Assembly: GCF_034479515.1 (NCBI RefSeq)
Contig: NZ_CP140152.1
Location: 5,394,001-5,458,000 of the forward strand
Direction of reading: 5' to 3'
DNA length: 64,000 nt
Origin: Duganella zoogloeoides
GTDB taxonomy: Bacteria; Pseudomonadota; Gammaproteobacteria; Burkholderiales; Burkholderiaceae_D
The notes under the pieces: generated by a model
Database searches by the model: none
Told to the model about the DNA's origin: nothing
Seen by the model: only the letters and a program-made list of their open reading frames with translations
Program-made: the position numbers and the translations under genes
In this document: positions 53,194-63,100 of the stretch, in pieces
How positions within the stretch are numbered: position 1 is the stretch's first letter
How the letters are laid out: every line of letters starts with the position of its first letter

Positions 53194-55152
53194 TTACTCT
53201 TCCGTGGCTGGCGCCTTGGAAGCTTTCGGCGCCCGTGGTGCCTTGGGCGCCCGTGGCTGCTTCGGAGCCTTGGCGGCCGGGCTTGCGTTGCCGGCGGCTG
53301 CTGCTCCCGCAGTTGCTTCGGCTGCAATGGCGGCCGGCTGGGCAACCGCTGCTGCTGCGCCATTCGCGCGTTCGGCGGCCGGCTTGGCTTTCGGCTTGGC
53401 TTTTGGCTTTGCCGGACGGGCCGGCCTGGCGTTGGCGCCGGCACCGCCTGTTTCGGCTGTCGGTGCAACTGGCGTGTCCGCTTGGGCGACGCCCGGCGTG
53501 GCTTCCTGCCCCGCTGGTGTAACCACCTGGGCGGCGACCGGCGCAGCTTTCTGCGCAGCTGGCGCAACCACTTGGGCGGCGACCGGCGCGGCTGGCGTGT
53601 TCGCCACACCCTGCTCGGCCTGCGCTGCCGGTGTGTTCGCCATAGCTTGCTCGGTATGCACTGCCGGCGCCTTGGCAGCCGCTTTTACCTTGCGTGCCGG
53701 TGGTTTGGCGCCGCTTTTCTTTTTGGCTGGGGCCTGTGGCTGAACCTGGCCTGGTCCTTCGCCGCTGACAACGGGCGCATCATGCACCACTGGCAACGCC
53801 ACTGCTGCTTCCAGCACGACCGGCGCGGCGACTTGCACTTCTACCTCGCCAGCCTGGTGACGCGGCTGGTCGGGCTGGTTGCGTTGGCCACCGCCGTTGC
53901 GGTCATTGCGATCGCCTCGGTCATTGCGGTTGTTGCGGTCGCGGCCACCACGGTTGCGATTGCGGTTGCCATCGCGGTCGTTGCTGGCTGCCGGTGCAGC
54001 AGCGGTGCCGGCATTGGCAGCCGCTTGCGCAGCATCGGCCAGTTCTGCCAGTGGTTCGGCAGGCACGATGGCGTCGGTTTCCGGCGTGGTGTCGATGGCA
54101 ATCGCGATTGCGCCCTGGTTGTTGTCGGCAGGGCCTGGACGGGCCTGGCCCTGGCGGCCATGGCGCTCGGCCTGTCGTTCGGCAAAGCGTTCGGCGGCCG
54201 TGCGGCCACGGTTGCGGCTGCGGCGCGATTCGTTGCCCTGCTCCGGCGCGTCGTTGCCGCCGTTCTCGTTCTGGCCGTTGTGGCTGTTCTCGCCGGACTG
54301 GCCTTCCGCGCGCGCCTGGGCCGAGCTGTTTTGCGCGCCGCTGCTGCGATAGACGTAGGCGCCCGACTTTTCGTCGCGGCCGAATTCCAGCAGGCCGCGC
54401 GCCTTGCATTCCTCGATCAGGTTGCCGAAGGTGCGGAAGCCGTAGTAGGACTCGCTGAAGTCCGGCTTGCGGCGCTTGATCGCTTCCTTCAGTACCGAGG
54501 CCCAGATCTTGCCGCTGTCGCCACGCTCGAGTACCAGGGCTTCGAAGGTGTTGACGGCGATTTCCACGGCCTGGTCGCGGCGTTTTTCCATTTCGTCGCG
54601 GCGGGCGTTTTCTTCTTCGGGCGAGCGCTTGACGGCAGGCTTGGCCTCGCCTGCATCGCGGCGGGCGCGGCGGCTCTCGCGCACCAGGTCATCATAGAAA
54701 ATGAATTCGTCGCAGTTGGCCACCAGCAGGTCGGACGTCGATTGCTTGACGCCCACGCCGATCACCTTCTTGGCGTTCTCGCGCAGCTTGGAGACCAGCG
54801 GCGAAAAGTCGGAGTCGCCCGAGATGATGACGAAGGTATCCACGTGCGACTTGGTGTAGCACAGGTCGAGCGCATCGACCACCATGCGGATGTCGGCCGA
54901 GTTCTTGCCGGACTGGCGCACGTGCGGGATTTCGATCAGCTCGAAGTTGGCCTCGTGCATGGGCGCCTTGAAGCCCTTGTAGCGATCCCAGTCGCAATAC
55001 GCTTTCTTGACCACGATGCTGCCCTTGAGCAGCAGACGTTCCAGCACCGGCTTGATGTCGAACTTGTCGTAGTTGGCGTCGCGCACACCGAGCGCGACGT
55101 TTTCAAAATCGCAGAACAGCGCCATGCTGACGTTATCGTTGGAAGATGCCAT
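53194..55152 (-). CDS. NYN-domain ribonuclease-like protein with OST-HTH domain and Ala/Pro-rich tail
   Basis: A 652-residue protein. Residues 8-160 form a NYN (LabA/PIN-like) nuclease domain with acidic residues Asp15 (FCDFENVAL), Asp87 (SADIRMVVDALDL) and Asp113/Asp115 (ISGDSDFSPLV). Residues about 195-270 form an OST-HTH/LOTUS domain (SGKIWASVLKEAIKRRKPDFSES; FGNLIEECKARGLLEF). The rest is disordered: an Arg/Asn/Gly-rich segment, then Ala/Pro/Val-rich sequence with repeats of the AAQVV-PA type. The domain pair suggests RNA cleavage guided by RNA binding. Target unknown. Confidence 0.85.
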   Translation of the reverse strand: MASSNDNVSMALFCDFENVALGVRDANYDKFDIKPVLERLLLKGSIVVKKAYCDWDRYKGFKAPMHEANFELIEIPHVRQSGKNSADIRMVVDALDLCYTKSHVDTFVIISGDSDFSPLVSKLRENAKKVIGVGVKQSTSDLLVANCDEFIFYDDLVRESRRARRDAGEAKPAVKRSPEEENARRDEMEKRRDQAVEIAVNTFEALVLERGDSGKIWASVLKEAIKRRKPDFSESYYGFRTFGNLIEECKARGLLEFGRDEKSGAYVYRSSGAQNSSAQARAEGQSGENSHNGQNENGGNDAPEQGNESRRSRNRGRTAAERFAERQAERHGRQGQARPGPADNNQGAIAIAIDTTPETDAIVPAEPLAELADAAQAAANAGTAAAPAASNDRDGNRNRNRGGRDRNNRNDRGDRNDRNGGGQRNQPDQPRHQAGEVEVQVAAPVVLEAAVALPVVHDAPVVSGEGPGQVQPQAPAKKKSGAKPPARKVKAAAKAPAVHTEQAMANTPAAQAEQGVANTPAAPVAAQVVAPAAQKAAPVAAQVVTPAGQEATPGVAQADTPVAPTAETGGAGANARPARPAKPKAKPKAKPAAERANGAAAAVAQPAAIAAEATAGAAAAGNASPAAKAPKQPRAPKAPRAPKASKAPATEE

Positions 55153-55282
55153 GAGGAATATTTTCTAGTGAAGAGGGGGTGCGGGGGAACAAACGCGTGG
55201 TCCGGCGGTCGGCTAATCCGACGATTATACCCAACAACGCCGTGCCCTCCTGTACTGATCCATGGACTGATCCATCCCCTGA

Positions 55283-55357
55283 TCTATAATGGCCGTTCTT
55301 TCCAAGTACCGAGGTAGTCGTCCAATGCGCCATTGATGCCGCCGTCTTCTTGACGGC
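55283..55357 (+). promoter_or_regulatory. Leader of the ABC-F gene with -10 box, micro-ORFs and hairpin
   Basis: A TATAAT-like -10 box lies near 55285. Downstream are two tiny ORFs joined as TGATG: ATG-CGC-CAT-TGA (55325-55336) and ATG-CCG-CCG-TCT-TCT-TGA (55336-55353). The second encodes Pro-Pro and runs into the hairpin GCCGTC-ttctt-GACGGC (55341-55357). Such a layout could couple ribosome stalling to expression of the ABC-F gene at 55414. This is speculative. Confidence 0.3.
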
Positions 55358-55413
55358 CAGTCTCCACTGCTCCCCTTTCCACCGGGAGTTCCTGGCATCT
55401 ATTGGAGTGACGT

Positions 55414-57036
55414 ATGACGCAACTTTCGACCCCGCACATCACGCTCGATGGCGTGACGTACAGCCTGCCCGACGGCAGCATGCTGTTTTCCGATCTGCAT
55501 GAACAATTCGACCAGCAGGCCACCGGCCTGGTCGGGCGCAACGGCGCCGGCAAGACCGTGCTCGCGCGCATCCTGGCCGGCCAGCTGGCGCCCGCCTCCG
55601 GACGCTGCGTGCGCCACGGTTCCGTGTATTACCTGGCCCAGCAGGTGGCCCCCGCGCCCGGCGCCACCATCGCCGACCTGGCAGGCGTGCGGGCAGAACT
55701 CGACGCCCTGGCCCGTATCGAGGCCGGCAGCGTGGCAATGGAAGACTTCGACCTGGTGGGCGACCGCTGGGATTTGCCGCAGTTGCTGCAACAGGAACTC
55801 GAACGCAACGACCTGGGCCGCCACGACGCCAACACCCCGGCAAGCGCCCTGAGCGGTGGTGAAGCGATGCGCGTGGCCCTGGCCGGCGCCATGGTTTCCG
55901 GCGCCGATTTCCTGATCCTCGACGAACCGAGCAACCATCTGGACCGCCACCACCGGCAAGCGCTGATCGCCCAATTGCAGCGCTGGCCGCGCGGCCTGCT
56001 GGTAATCAGCCACGACCGCCAGTTGCTCGATACCATGGCGCGCATCGTCGAGCTGTCGCCGCAGGGCTTGCGCAGCTATGGCGGCAACTACAGTTTTTAT
56101 GCCGCCGCCCGCGCGCAGGAACGCCAAAGCGCACTCGACCAGCTCGACCAGTGCAAGCTCGAACGCCAGCGCGAGGAACAAGCAATGCGCACCCAGCGCG
56201 AACGCCAGGACCAGCGCCAGGCCAGGGGCGCGCGCCAGGGCAAGCAAGCCAACCAGGCCAGGATCCTGCTGGGCCGGCAGAAGGAGCGCAGCGAAAGCTC
56301 GGCCGGCAAACTGCGCCAGCAACAGGATGCCGCGCGTGAGCAACTATCGGCACAGGTGCGCGCTGCCGCGCAGCAGGTGCGGGACGAGGCTGAAATCGTG
56401 CTGCATGCGCTGCCGGCAGTGCGCGGGGCGCGGCGGTGCGTGGCGCAGCTCGACGCGGTGGCGCTGCCATGCGTGCCGGCAGCCACGCGCCACATCACGC
56501 TCGGCTTGAACGCCGGGCAGCGCGTGGGCGTGATCGGCCCCAACGGCTGCGGCAAGTCAACCCTGCTGAAAGTGCTGGCGGGCCGCATCGCCGCGCTGGC
56601 AGGCAGTTGCCAGGTGACCGATGCGGGCGTGTACCTCGATCAGCGCCTGGCCGATCTCGATCCGGCGCGCACCGTGCTCGAACACCTGATGGCAGCCAAT
56701 CGCACCGTGGCGCAAGGCACCTTGCGCACCTGGCTGGCCCAGCTGGGGCTCGGTGCGCAAAAAATCAATGCCCCCAGCGGCATGCTCAGCGGCGGCGAGC
56801 GCCTGAAGGCGGCGCTGGCCTGCGTGCTGTACGCCGATCCAACGGCACAACTGCTGCTGCTCGACGAACCCGGCAACCACCTCGACCTGCCGTCGCTGCA
56901 GGCGCTGGAAACCATGCTGCGCAGCTACCGGGGCGCGCTGGTGGTGGTGTCGCACGACGATGCGTTCCTGGACAACTTGGCGCTGACCGACCGGCTGTCG
57001 GCCGGCGAACATGGATGGCGGCTCGATCCATGGTGA
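55414..57036 (+). CDS. ABC-F family ATPase
   Basis: A 540-residue protein with two ABC ATPase domains and no membrane spans. The first domain has Walker A GRNGAGKT (41-48), signature ALSGGEAMRV and LILDEPSNHLD. The second has GPNGCGKST, MLSGGERLKAAL and LLLDEPGNHLD. Between them is a linker rich in Gln/Arg/Glu (about 240-335), expected to contact tRNA and the peptidyl-transferase centre. ABC-F proteins act on stalled ribosomes or protect them from antibiotics; which applies here is unknown. It stands alone, with GGAG 7 nt upstream of the ATG. Confidence 0.92.
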   Translation: MTQLSTPHITLDGVTYSLPDGSMLFSDLHEQFDQQATGLVGRNGAGKTVLARILAGQLAPASGRCVRHGSVYYLAQQVAPAPGATIADLAGVRAELDALARIEAGSVAMEDFDLVGDRWDLPQLLQQELERNDLGRHDANTPASALSGGEAMRVALAGAMVSGADFLILDEPSNHLDRHHRQALIAQLQRWPRGLLVISHDRQLLDTMARIVELSPQGLRSYGGNYSFYAAARAQERQSALDQLDQCKLERQREEQAMRTQRERQDQRQARGARQGKQANQARILLGRQKERSESSAGKLRQQQDAAREQLSAQVRAAAQQVRDEAEIVLHALPAVRGARRCVAQLDAVALPCVPAATRHITLGLNAGQRVGVIGPNGCGKSTLLKVLAGRIAALAGSCQVTDAGVYLDQRLADLDPARTVLEHLMAANRTVAQGTLRTWLAQLGLGAQKINAPSGMLSGGERLKAALACVLYADPTAQLLLLDEPGNHLDLPSLQALETMLRSYRGALVVVSHDDAFLDNLALTDRLSAGEHGWRLDPW

Positions 57037-57112
57037 GCGCTTGACTTGGAGTGCGCTCGAAGTATTAGCCTTGGGTTGAGAGCTTTCTCATCGACCAACC
57101 AGGAGCATACCC

Positions 57113-57589
57113 ATGGCACTCATGACCACGCTGTTTCCGAAAACCCTGCTGCTGGCCGGCATCGTCTCCACGACTGCCGCCAGCGCCCAGGAGCAACGCG
57201 ATGAACGCCGCGTGCGCGGCGAACACACCATTGCCGCCATCACCGGCAGCGCAGGCACGACAGTGGTGGACTCGTTGCGCGACCTGTCGCCCGAGCTGGG
57301 CCACTGGATTGTCGATTTTGCCTATGGCGACGTGTTCTCGCGCCCTGTCCTGTCGCTGCGTACGCGCGAACTTGCCACCATTTCCGCCCTGACCGCGCTG
57401 GGCAATGCGCAGGCACAACTGAAGGTCCATATCGAAGGCGCGCTCAACGTCGGCTGCACGCCGGAAGAGATCATCGAAGTCATCATCCAGATTGCCGTGT
57501 ACGCCGGCTTTCCCAGTGCCCTGAACGGCATCGGCGCCGCACGCGAGGTGTTCGAGAAGCGCGGGGTTAAAATCGCTGCAGCAAAATGA
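57113..57589 (+). CDS. Carboxymuconolactone decarboxylase family protein, exported
   Basis: A 158-residue protein with a probable signal peptide (residues about 1-25, [15 protein letters not shown]). The CMD domain follows: [56 protein letters not shown], read in segments, with the helical hexamer fold of gamma-carboxymuconolactone decarboxylases. There is no CxxC motif of the AhpD type, so peroxidase-like activity is unlikely. AGGAG precedes the ATG. It is followed 19 bp later by a MerR regulator that probably controls it. Confidence 0.85.
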   Translation: MALMTTLFPKTLLLAGIVSTTAASAQEQRDERRVRGEHTIAAITGSAGTTVVDSLRDLSPELGHWIVDFAYGDVFSRPVLSLRTRELATISALTALGNAQAQLKVHIEGALNVGCTPEEIIEVIIQIAVYAGFPSALNGIGAAREVFEKRGVKIAAAK

Positions 57590-57608
57590 CATCCACCAGG
57601 AGCGCCCC

Positions 57609-57980
57609 ATGGCATCCCACCTCAGCATCGACGAAGTCGCCAGGCGCACCGGGCTGACCGCCCACACGCTGCGCTATTACGAACGGATCGGACTGATCGC
57701 CCCGGTGGGCCGCGCCGAGGGGGGCCAGCGGCGCTATGCGGCGGCAGACCTGGCATGGATCGACTTCCTGCTGCGGCTGCGCACCACGCGCATGCCGATC
57801 AGCCGGATGAAAGCGTTCGCCACCCTGCGCGCAGCAGGCGACAACACGGTGCCGGACCGGCGGCGGATGCTGGAAACGCACTTGCAGGACGTGCTGGCAG
57901 AGATGGACGCGATGCGCCTGTCGGTGCAGGCGTTGGAGGAGAAGATCGGGTATTACCGGGCAGTGGAACGTTCGAAATAG
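57609..57980 (+). CDS. MerR family transcriptional regulator
   Basis: A 123-residue regulator. The N-terminal winged HTH is SIDEVARRTGLTAHTLRYYERIGLI (residues 6-30), followed by the wing GGQRRYAAADL and a C-terminal dimerisation helix (LEEKIGYYRAVE). No cysteines for metal sensing are present, so it more likely responds to a small organic or stress signal. It is co-transcribed with the CMD-family gene and likely autoregulates the pair. Confidence 0.9.
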   Translation: MASHLSIDEVARRTGLTAHTLRYYERIGLIAPVGRAEGGQRRYAAADLAWIDFLLRLRTTRMPISRMKAFATLRAAGDNTVPDRRRMLETHLQDVLAEMDAMRLSVQALEEKIGYYRAVERSK

Positions 57981-57993
57981 CAATGACAGATAC

Positions 57994-58018
57994 AAAAAAG
58001 CCCCGCATCAGCAGGGCT
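57994..58018 (-). terminator. Intrinsic terminator downstream of ychF
   Basis: On the minus strand AGCCCTGC-tgat-GCGGGGCT forms an imperfect 8-bp stem followed by six T residues. It terminates ychF and also faces the end of the convergent MerR gene. Confidence 0.75.
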
Positions 58019-58044
58019 CCTCGGTTTCGATCAGTTCCGTTCGA

Positions 58045-59136
58045 TCAGACGTTGAACAGGAAGTTCAGTACATCGCCATCCTTGACCACGTATTCCTTGC
58101 CCTCGGCACGCATCTTGCCCGCTTCCTTGGCGCCGGCTTCACCCTTGTACTGGATGTAGTCGTCGTAGGCGATGGTTTGCGCGCGGATGAAGCCGCGTTC
58201 GAAGTCGGTGTGGATCACGCCGGCCGCTTGTGGGGCGGTGTCGCCCACGCGGATGGTCCAGGCGCGCACTTCCTTCACACCGGCGGTGAAGTAGGTTTGC
58301 AGGCCCAGCAGGTTGTAGGCGGCGCGGATCAGGCGGTCGAGGCCCGGCTCTTCCATGCCCATGTCGGCCAGGAACTCGGTCTTGTCGGCGTCGTCGAGGT
58401 CGGCGATTTCCGCTTCGATCGAGGCGCAGATGGCGACGATCGGGGCGTTCTGGGTTTTCGCGTAGGCGGTCAGCTGGTCGAGCAGCGGGTTGTTGGTGAA
58501 GCCGCTGTCGGACACGTTGGCCACGTACATGGCCGGCTTGGCGGTGATCAGGCACAAAGGCTTGATCAGGGCCATTTCGTCGGCATCGAGACCCATCGCG
58601 CGCACCGGCTTGGCTTCGTTCAGGTGCGGCACGATGCGCTCCATGATGGCCAGCAGCTTGGCGGCGTCCTTGTCGCCCGAGCGCGATTTCTTGTTTTCGC
58701 GGTGGATGGCTTTTTCCACGGTGCCCAGGTCGGCCAGCGCCAGCTCGGTCTGGATGACTTCGATATCGTCCAGCGGGCTGACCTTGCCGGAAACGTGGAT
58801 CACGTTGTCGTCTTCGAAACAGCGCACCACGTTGACGATGGCGTCGGTTTCTCGGATGTGCGAGAGGAACTGGTTGCCCAGGCCCTCGCCCTGCGAGGCG
58901 CCAGCCACCAGGCCGGCGATGTCGACGAATTCGACGATGGCGTTGACCATGCGTTCCGGCTTGACGATCTCGGCCAGCGCAGCCATGCGCGGATCGGGCA
59001 CTTCCACCACGCCGACGTTCGGCTCGATGGTGCAGAACGGGTAGTTTTCGGCCGGGATGCCCGCTTTGGTCAGGGCGTTGAACAGGGTGGACTTGCCGAC
59101 GTTAGGCAGGCCGACGATGCCGCATTGGAGACTCAT
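58045..59136 (-). CDS. ychF: Redox-regulated ATPase YchF (OLA1 family)
   Basis: A 363-residue Obg-like P-loop protein. G1 is GLPNVGKST (9-17). [15 protein letters not shown] follows, and G3 is [17 protein letters not shown]. The G4 position reads NVSD rather than NKxD, consistent with ATP rather than GTP use. The C-terminal TGS domain is present ([18 protein letters not shown]). YchF associates with ribosomes and modulates oxidative-stress responses. It is a single gene with its own terminator. Confidence 0.95.
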   Translation of the reverse strand: MSLQCGIVGLPNVGKSTLFNALTKAGIPAENYPFCTIEPNVGVVEVPDPRMAALAEIVKPERMVNAIVEFVDIAGLVAGASQGEGLGNQFLSHIRETDAIVNVVRCFEDDNVIHVSGKVSPLDDIEVIQTELALADLGTVEKAIHRENKKSRSGDKDAAKLLAIMERIVPHLNEAKPVRAMGLDADEMALIKPLCLITAKPAMYVANVSDSGFTNNPLLDQLTAYAKTQNAPIVAICASIEAEIADLDDADKTEFLADMGMEEPGLDRLIRAAYNLLGLQTYFTAGVKEVRAWTIRVGDTAPQAAGVIHTDFERGFIRAQTIAYDDYIQYKGEAGAKEAGKMRAEGKEYVVKDGDVLNFLFNV

Positions 59137-59177
59137 GGAAAACCTTTAATAATCATAGCGCCGGCAAGCGGCTGGTG

Positions 59178-59201
59178 AAAAACGGCCTGAATGGCGTTTT
59201 T
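59178..59201. other. Short AT/GC hairpin upstream of ychF
   Basis: AAAAACG / CGTTTTT with a 10-nt loop, in the 261-bp space between ychF and the glycine-zipper gene. A and T runs at both ends suggest a bidirectional terminator-like structure, but no gene ends here. No other clear feature was found in this gap. Confidence 0.3.
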
Positions 59202-59397
59202 TAAGTTCAAGGGGTCTATTGTACCTCCCCCGCCTCCCACGTTCAAAAAAACCGCGCCCGCCGCACGGTCGAACTCATGCTTTTTGGGAACAATTGCTTA
59301 CATTTGATACGAATTCCGGGTCATACCAATGGCGCCGGTGCGCGTTAGTTGTGTGTACAGTGTCTACGTCAGGCAATCACTCAGGAAAGGTCTTACC

Positions 59398-60087
59398 ATG
59401 AATAACAATACCAACAAATCCTCGCTGCACCCGATGGTTCTCGCCGCCGCCGGCGCAGTCGTCCTGGTCAGCGGTGTCGGCGTGGCCGCCATGATGGGCT
59501 GGCTGCCGTCCTCCAACAGCCAGACCCCGGAGGTGCCGCTGGCTGCCAATGTTCCTCCCGTTATCGAGCAACAGGCTGCCGCAACGCCGCCCGTACCGGC
59601 TCCGATCGCAGCGCCGGTGGTGGCGCCAGCGCGTGAAACCGTGCGCGAGCCGGTCCGTGAACCAGTGCGCCAGGCCGAGCGCGAACCCGTGCGCGAAAAG
59701 CCACCGGTGGTCAAGCATACCCCTGCTCCCGAGAAAGCGGCCCCGGCCGTCTGCAACAGCTGCGGCGTGATCGAATCGATCACCTCGGTGGACCAGCGCG
59801 CCGAAGGCAGCGGCGTGGGTGCGGTCGGCGGCGCCCTGCTGGGCGGCTTGCTGGGCAACCAGGTGGGCGACGGCAACGGCCGCAAGCTCGCGACCGTGGC
59901 TGGCGCCATCGGTGGCGCGGTGGCCGGCAACCAGGTCGAAGGCCGGGTGAAAGGCACCCGTACCTATACCATCGCGGTACGCCTCGAGAACGGCAAGACC
60001 CAAAACATCATCCAGACCGAGCAACCGAATTGGCGTGAAGGCGACCGCGTGCGCATCGTCAACGGCAATCTGCGCGCCGACGGCTAA
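59398..60087 (+). CDS. Glycine-zipper 2TM domain protein
   Basis: A 229-residue envelope protein. An N-terminal membrane anchor (MVLAAAGAVVLVSGVGVAAMMGWL) is followed by Pro/Ala sequence and a repeated charged stretch of the REPVREPVR type (about residues 82-102). The glycine-zipper domain is GVGAVGGALLGGLLGNQVGDG and VAGAIGGAVAGNQVEG, as in SlyB/PcP-like outer-membrane-associated proteins. CNSCG lies just before it. The start at 59398 has AGGAAAGG upstream. Role: probably envelope integrity; unproven. Confidence 0.85.
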   Translation: MNNNTNKSSLHPMVLAAAGAVVLVSGVGVAAMMGWLPSSNSQTPEVPLAANVPPVIEQQAAATPPVPAPIAAPVVAPARETVREPVREPVRQAEREPVREKPPVVKHTPAPEKAAPAVCNSCGVIESITSVDQRAEGSGVGAVGGALLGGLLGNQVGDGNGRKLATVAGAIGGAVAGNQVEGRVKGTRTYTIAVRLENGKTQNIIQTEQPNWREGDRVRIVNGNLRADG

Positions 60088-60187
60088 GCGAAAAGGACGT
60101 TTCGTCGCAGAAAACAATACCTCAATTCTTTCCGCATGGACAGTCTTGCATTTGTGATACTTTGCAAGGCTATCCTGCGGAGGCTCC

Positions 60188-63100
60188 ATGGAATTTGTGC
60201 TGCTTGTTTTTGGCCTGGTGACGTTCAATATCGCCTGGCGCGCGCGCGGCGAAACGCGCTACTTGCGCAAGCTGATCGATGAATTGCGCGCGGAGGTCAT
60301 TGCCTTGCGCGGCAACCACCTCCCTGTTCAGCAACCGGCCACGGCGCCGCCGGAGGCGGTGGTAGCGCCACCGGCGCCACGCCAGTCACAACCCTCGGCG
60401 GTGCCAGTGCCTGTACCTGCGTCGGTGCCGGCAACTGCGCCAGCGTCGGCTACAGCGCCGACATCACCACCGCCCGCTTCACCGCCGGCCACCGAGCCTG
60501 TACCAATACTGGCGCCGGTTGCAGCACAGGTCGCAGTACCTTTACCGATACCTGTGCCGGCATCAGCGGCACGCCCCGTGCCAGCCCCGGCTACCGCCGC
60601 GCGGTCCACCATCGCACCGACTGCATCTCCTCCCGTCTTCGTCCCACCTGCTGCGCGCGCCCCGCAACCGGCACCGCAATGGCTGGTGACCGCCAAAGCC
60701 TGGCTGTTCGGCGGCAACCTCGTGGCCAAGCTCGGCCTGCTGATCCTGTTCATCGGCGTCAGCTTCCTGCTCAAATACACGGCAGCGCGCGTCACGCTGC
60801 CGATCGAACTACGCCTGGCCGCCATCGTGCTGGCCGACCTGGCGGTGCTGACCTGGGGCTGGCGCATCCGCATCAAACGGCCGGCGATCAGCCTGCCGGT
60901 CCAGGGCGCGGCGCTGGCGGTGCTGATGCTGGTCACCTTCGGCGCCTTCCGCGTTTATCACCTGATTCCCGCCGCCATGGCCTTTGCGCTGCTGCTGGTG
61001 TTGACCGTGTTCACCTGCCTGCTGGCGGTATTGCAAAACGCCATGTGGCTGGCCATCTTCGGCATCGCCGGCGGCTTTGCCACGCCGATCCTGGCGTCCA
61101 GCGGCGGCGGCAGCCATATCGGCCTGTTTTCCTACTATGCGCTGCTTAATGGCGGCGTGCTGGCCCTGGCGCTGTCGCGGTCGTGGCGGCCGCTCAATCT
61201 GCTCGGCTTTGCCTTTACCTTCAGCATCGCCACCGCCTGGGGCGTGCTGCGCTACACGCCAGAGAACTACGTGTCGGTGCAGTTGTTCCTGCTGCTGTTC
61301 TTCGCCTTCTACGTGTCGATCCCGCTGGCGTATGCGCGCCAGCAGTCGGTGCGGCTCAAGCACTACGTGGACGGCACGCTGGTGTTCGGCACGCCGATGC
61401 TGGCCTTCGGCTTGCAGTTCAGCCTGGTAAGCGGCTTCGACTTCGGCGTCGCCTATTCCGCCCTGGCGCTGGGCTTGTTCTACGTGGCGCTGGCGACCGC
61501 GCTGCGCTGCCAGCAGCACGCGCAGCGCTATGCCTTGCTGGCCGATTCCTTCCTGGCGCTGGGCATCGTGTTCGGCACCCTGGCTATTCCGTTCGCGCTC
61601 GACGGCCGCTGGACGTCGGCCGCCTGGGCGCTGGAAGGCGCCGGCATCGTCTGGATCGGCTTGCGCCAGCAACAAAAGCTGGCGTGGATGTTCGGGCTGC
61701 TGGTGCAGGCAGGCGCCTGGATATCGTTCCTCGGTTCGGCCATGGGCCTCTCGCCGGTCGATGCGCTCGACGCCAACCTGTGGCTCGGCTTCCTGCTGCT
61801 GGCGGTCTCCGCTTTCCTGATGGCCACCCGTTTCCGCGCCCACATGGCCGCCGAGGACAACGACAGTTTCGCCTTGCTGGCCGGGGTGTTCCTGGTATTT
61901 GCCACGGGCTGGCTGGTGGCGGGCGCCTGGACTGAAATCCTGCTGCGGGTGGTGGAAAACCGCCAGGGCACGCTGCTGGTCGGCAGCGCCATGATCGCTG
62001 TAATTGGCCTGTACCTCGTTGCCCGCAAGATGGCCTGGCCGCTGGCTGGCGGTATCGCGCTGGCGGTGCAGGCAGTAGCGGGGTTCAAGCTGCTGCAACT
62101 GGCGGTTTCCGGCTGGTATGGCAGCGGCGCCGCGCCATCGCTGCTCGAGCGCCCCCTGCTTGGCGCCCTGATGATCGTCGGCGCGGCGCTGTTCAGCAGC
62201 TGGGCGCTGTGGCGCCGTCGCGAGGCAAGCACCAGCACGACCGACCTCACCACGATTTACCGGCTGACGCTGACTTGGTCGGCCCTGTGGTGGTTCTGCC
62301 TGGCGGCGCCGAACCTGGCAAGCTGGCTGGCCGGCCACTATGCCGGCCTGTTCCCCCAACGGTATCCGACCGACGAGGGACTCGATGCCAGTTTGCAGCT
62401 GTGCGCTTACAGCTTGCTGCTGGCGTGCACTGCGCTGGCGGCGGTCCGGTTTGCGCACCGCCTGCGCTGGCCGTCCCTGCGGTGGTTCGCTGCGCCTGTG
62501 TGGCTGGCGCTCACCGGCGCCACGTTGCTGATGCTGGTGGACCTGTACGACAATGCATCACGCCTGCCCCGCGTCGAAACCTGGATCGCTTTTGCCGCAC
62601 TGTGGCTGGCCGGCGAGTGGCTGCTGGTGGCGTGGCCGCGTCAAGGCTGGGCAATGCGCCCGTTGGCGCTGCGCGTGCTCCACATCGTGCGCACCGCAGG
62701 TCCGTGGTTGATGATCTGGCCGGTCGTCGCCCACCTGATTGGCCGGTGGCTGGCTGGCGCCGGCGGCGAGGCCTTGATTGCCGACTGGGGCACCAGCGCC
62801 AGTTGGGCACGCTTCGTGCCGTCGTGGCTGATGATGGCGGCCATCGCCTGGCTGATGCAACGCAGCCGCCAGGACGCCTGGCCGGTGGCGCCGATCGCGC
62901 CTTGGTACCGCAGCCGCCTGATCCCGGCCGGATGCGCCTGGTCGGCGTTGCTGGTCGCCGCGTGGAACCTGACGCAGGATGGCGCCATGGCGCCGCTGCC
63001 CTACCTGCCGCTGCTCAATCCGCTCGACCTCAGTACCTGCTTCGCCTTGCTGTTGCTGCTGGCCTGCCACCGCCTGCAAGCGCCGCCCACGCGTGGTCCG

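Noticed and set aside
53470..53650. Tandem-like repeats considered as a minisatellite
   Set aside because: They lie in frame within the NYN gene and encode the Ala/Pro/Val-rich tail; divergence between units is high, so they are treated as protein repeats.
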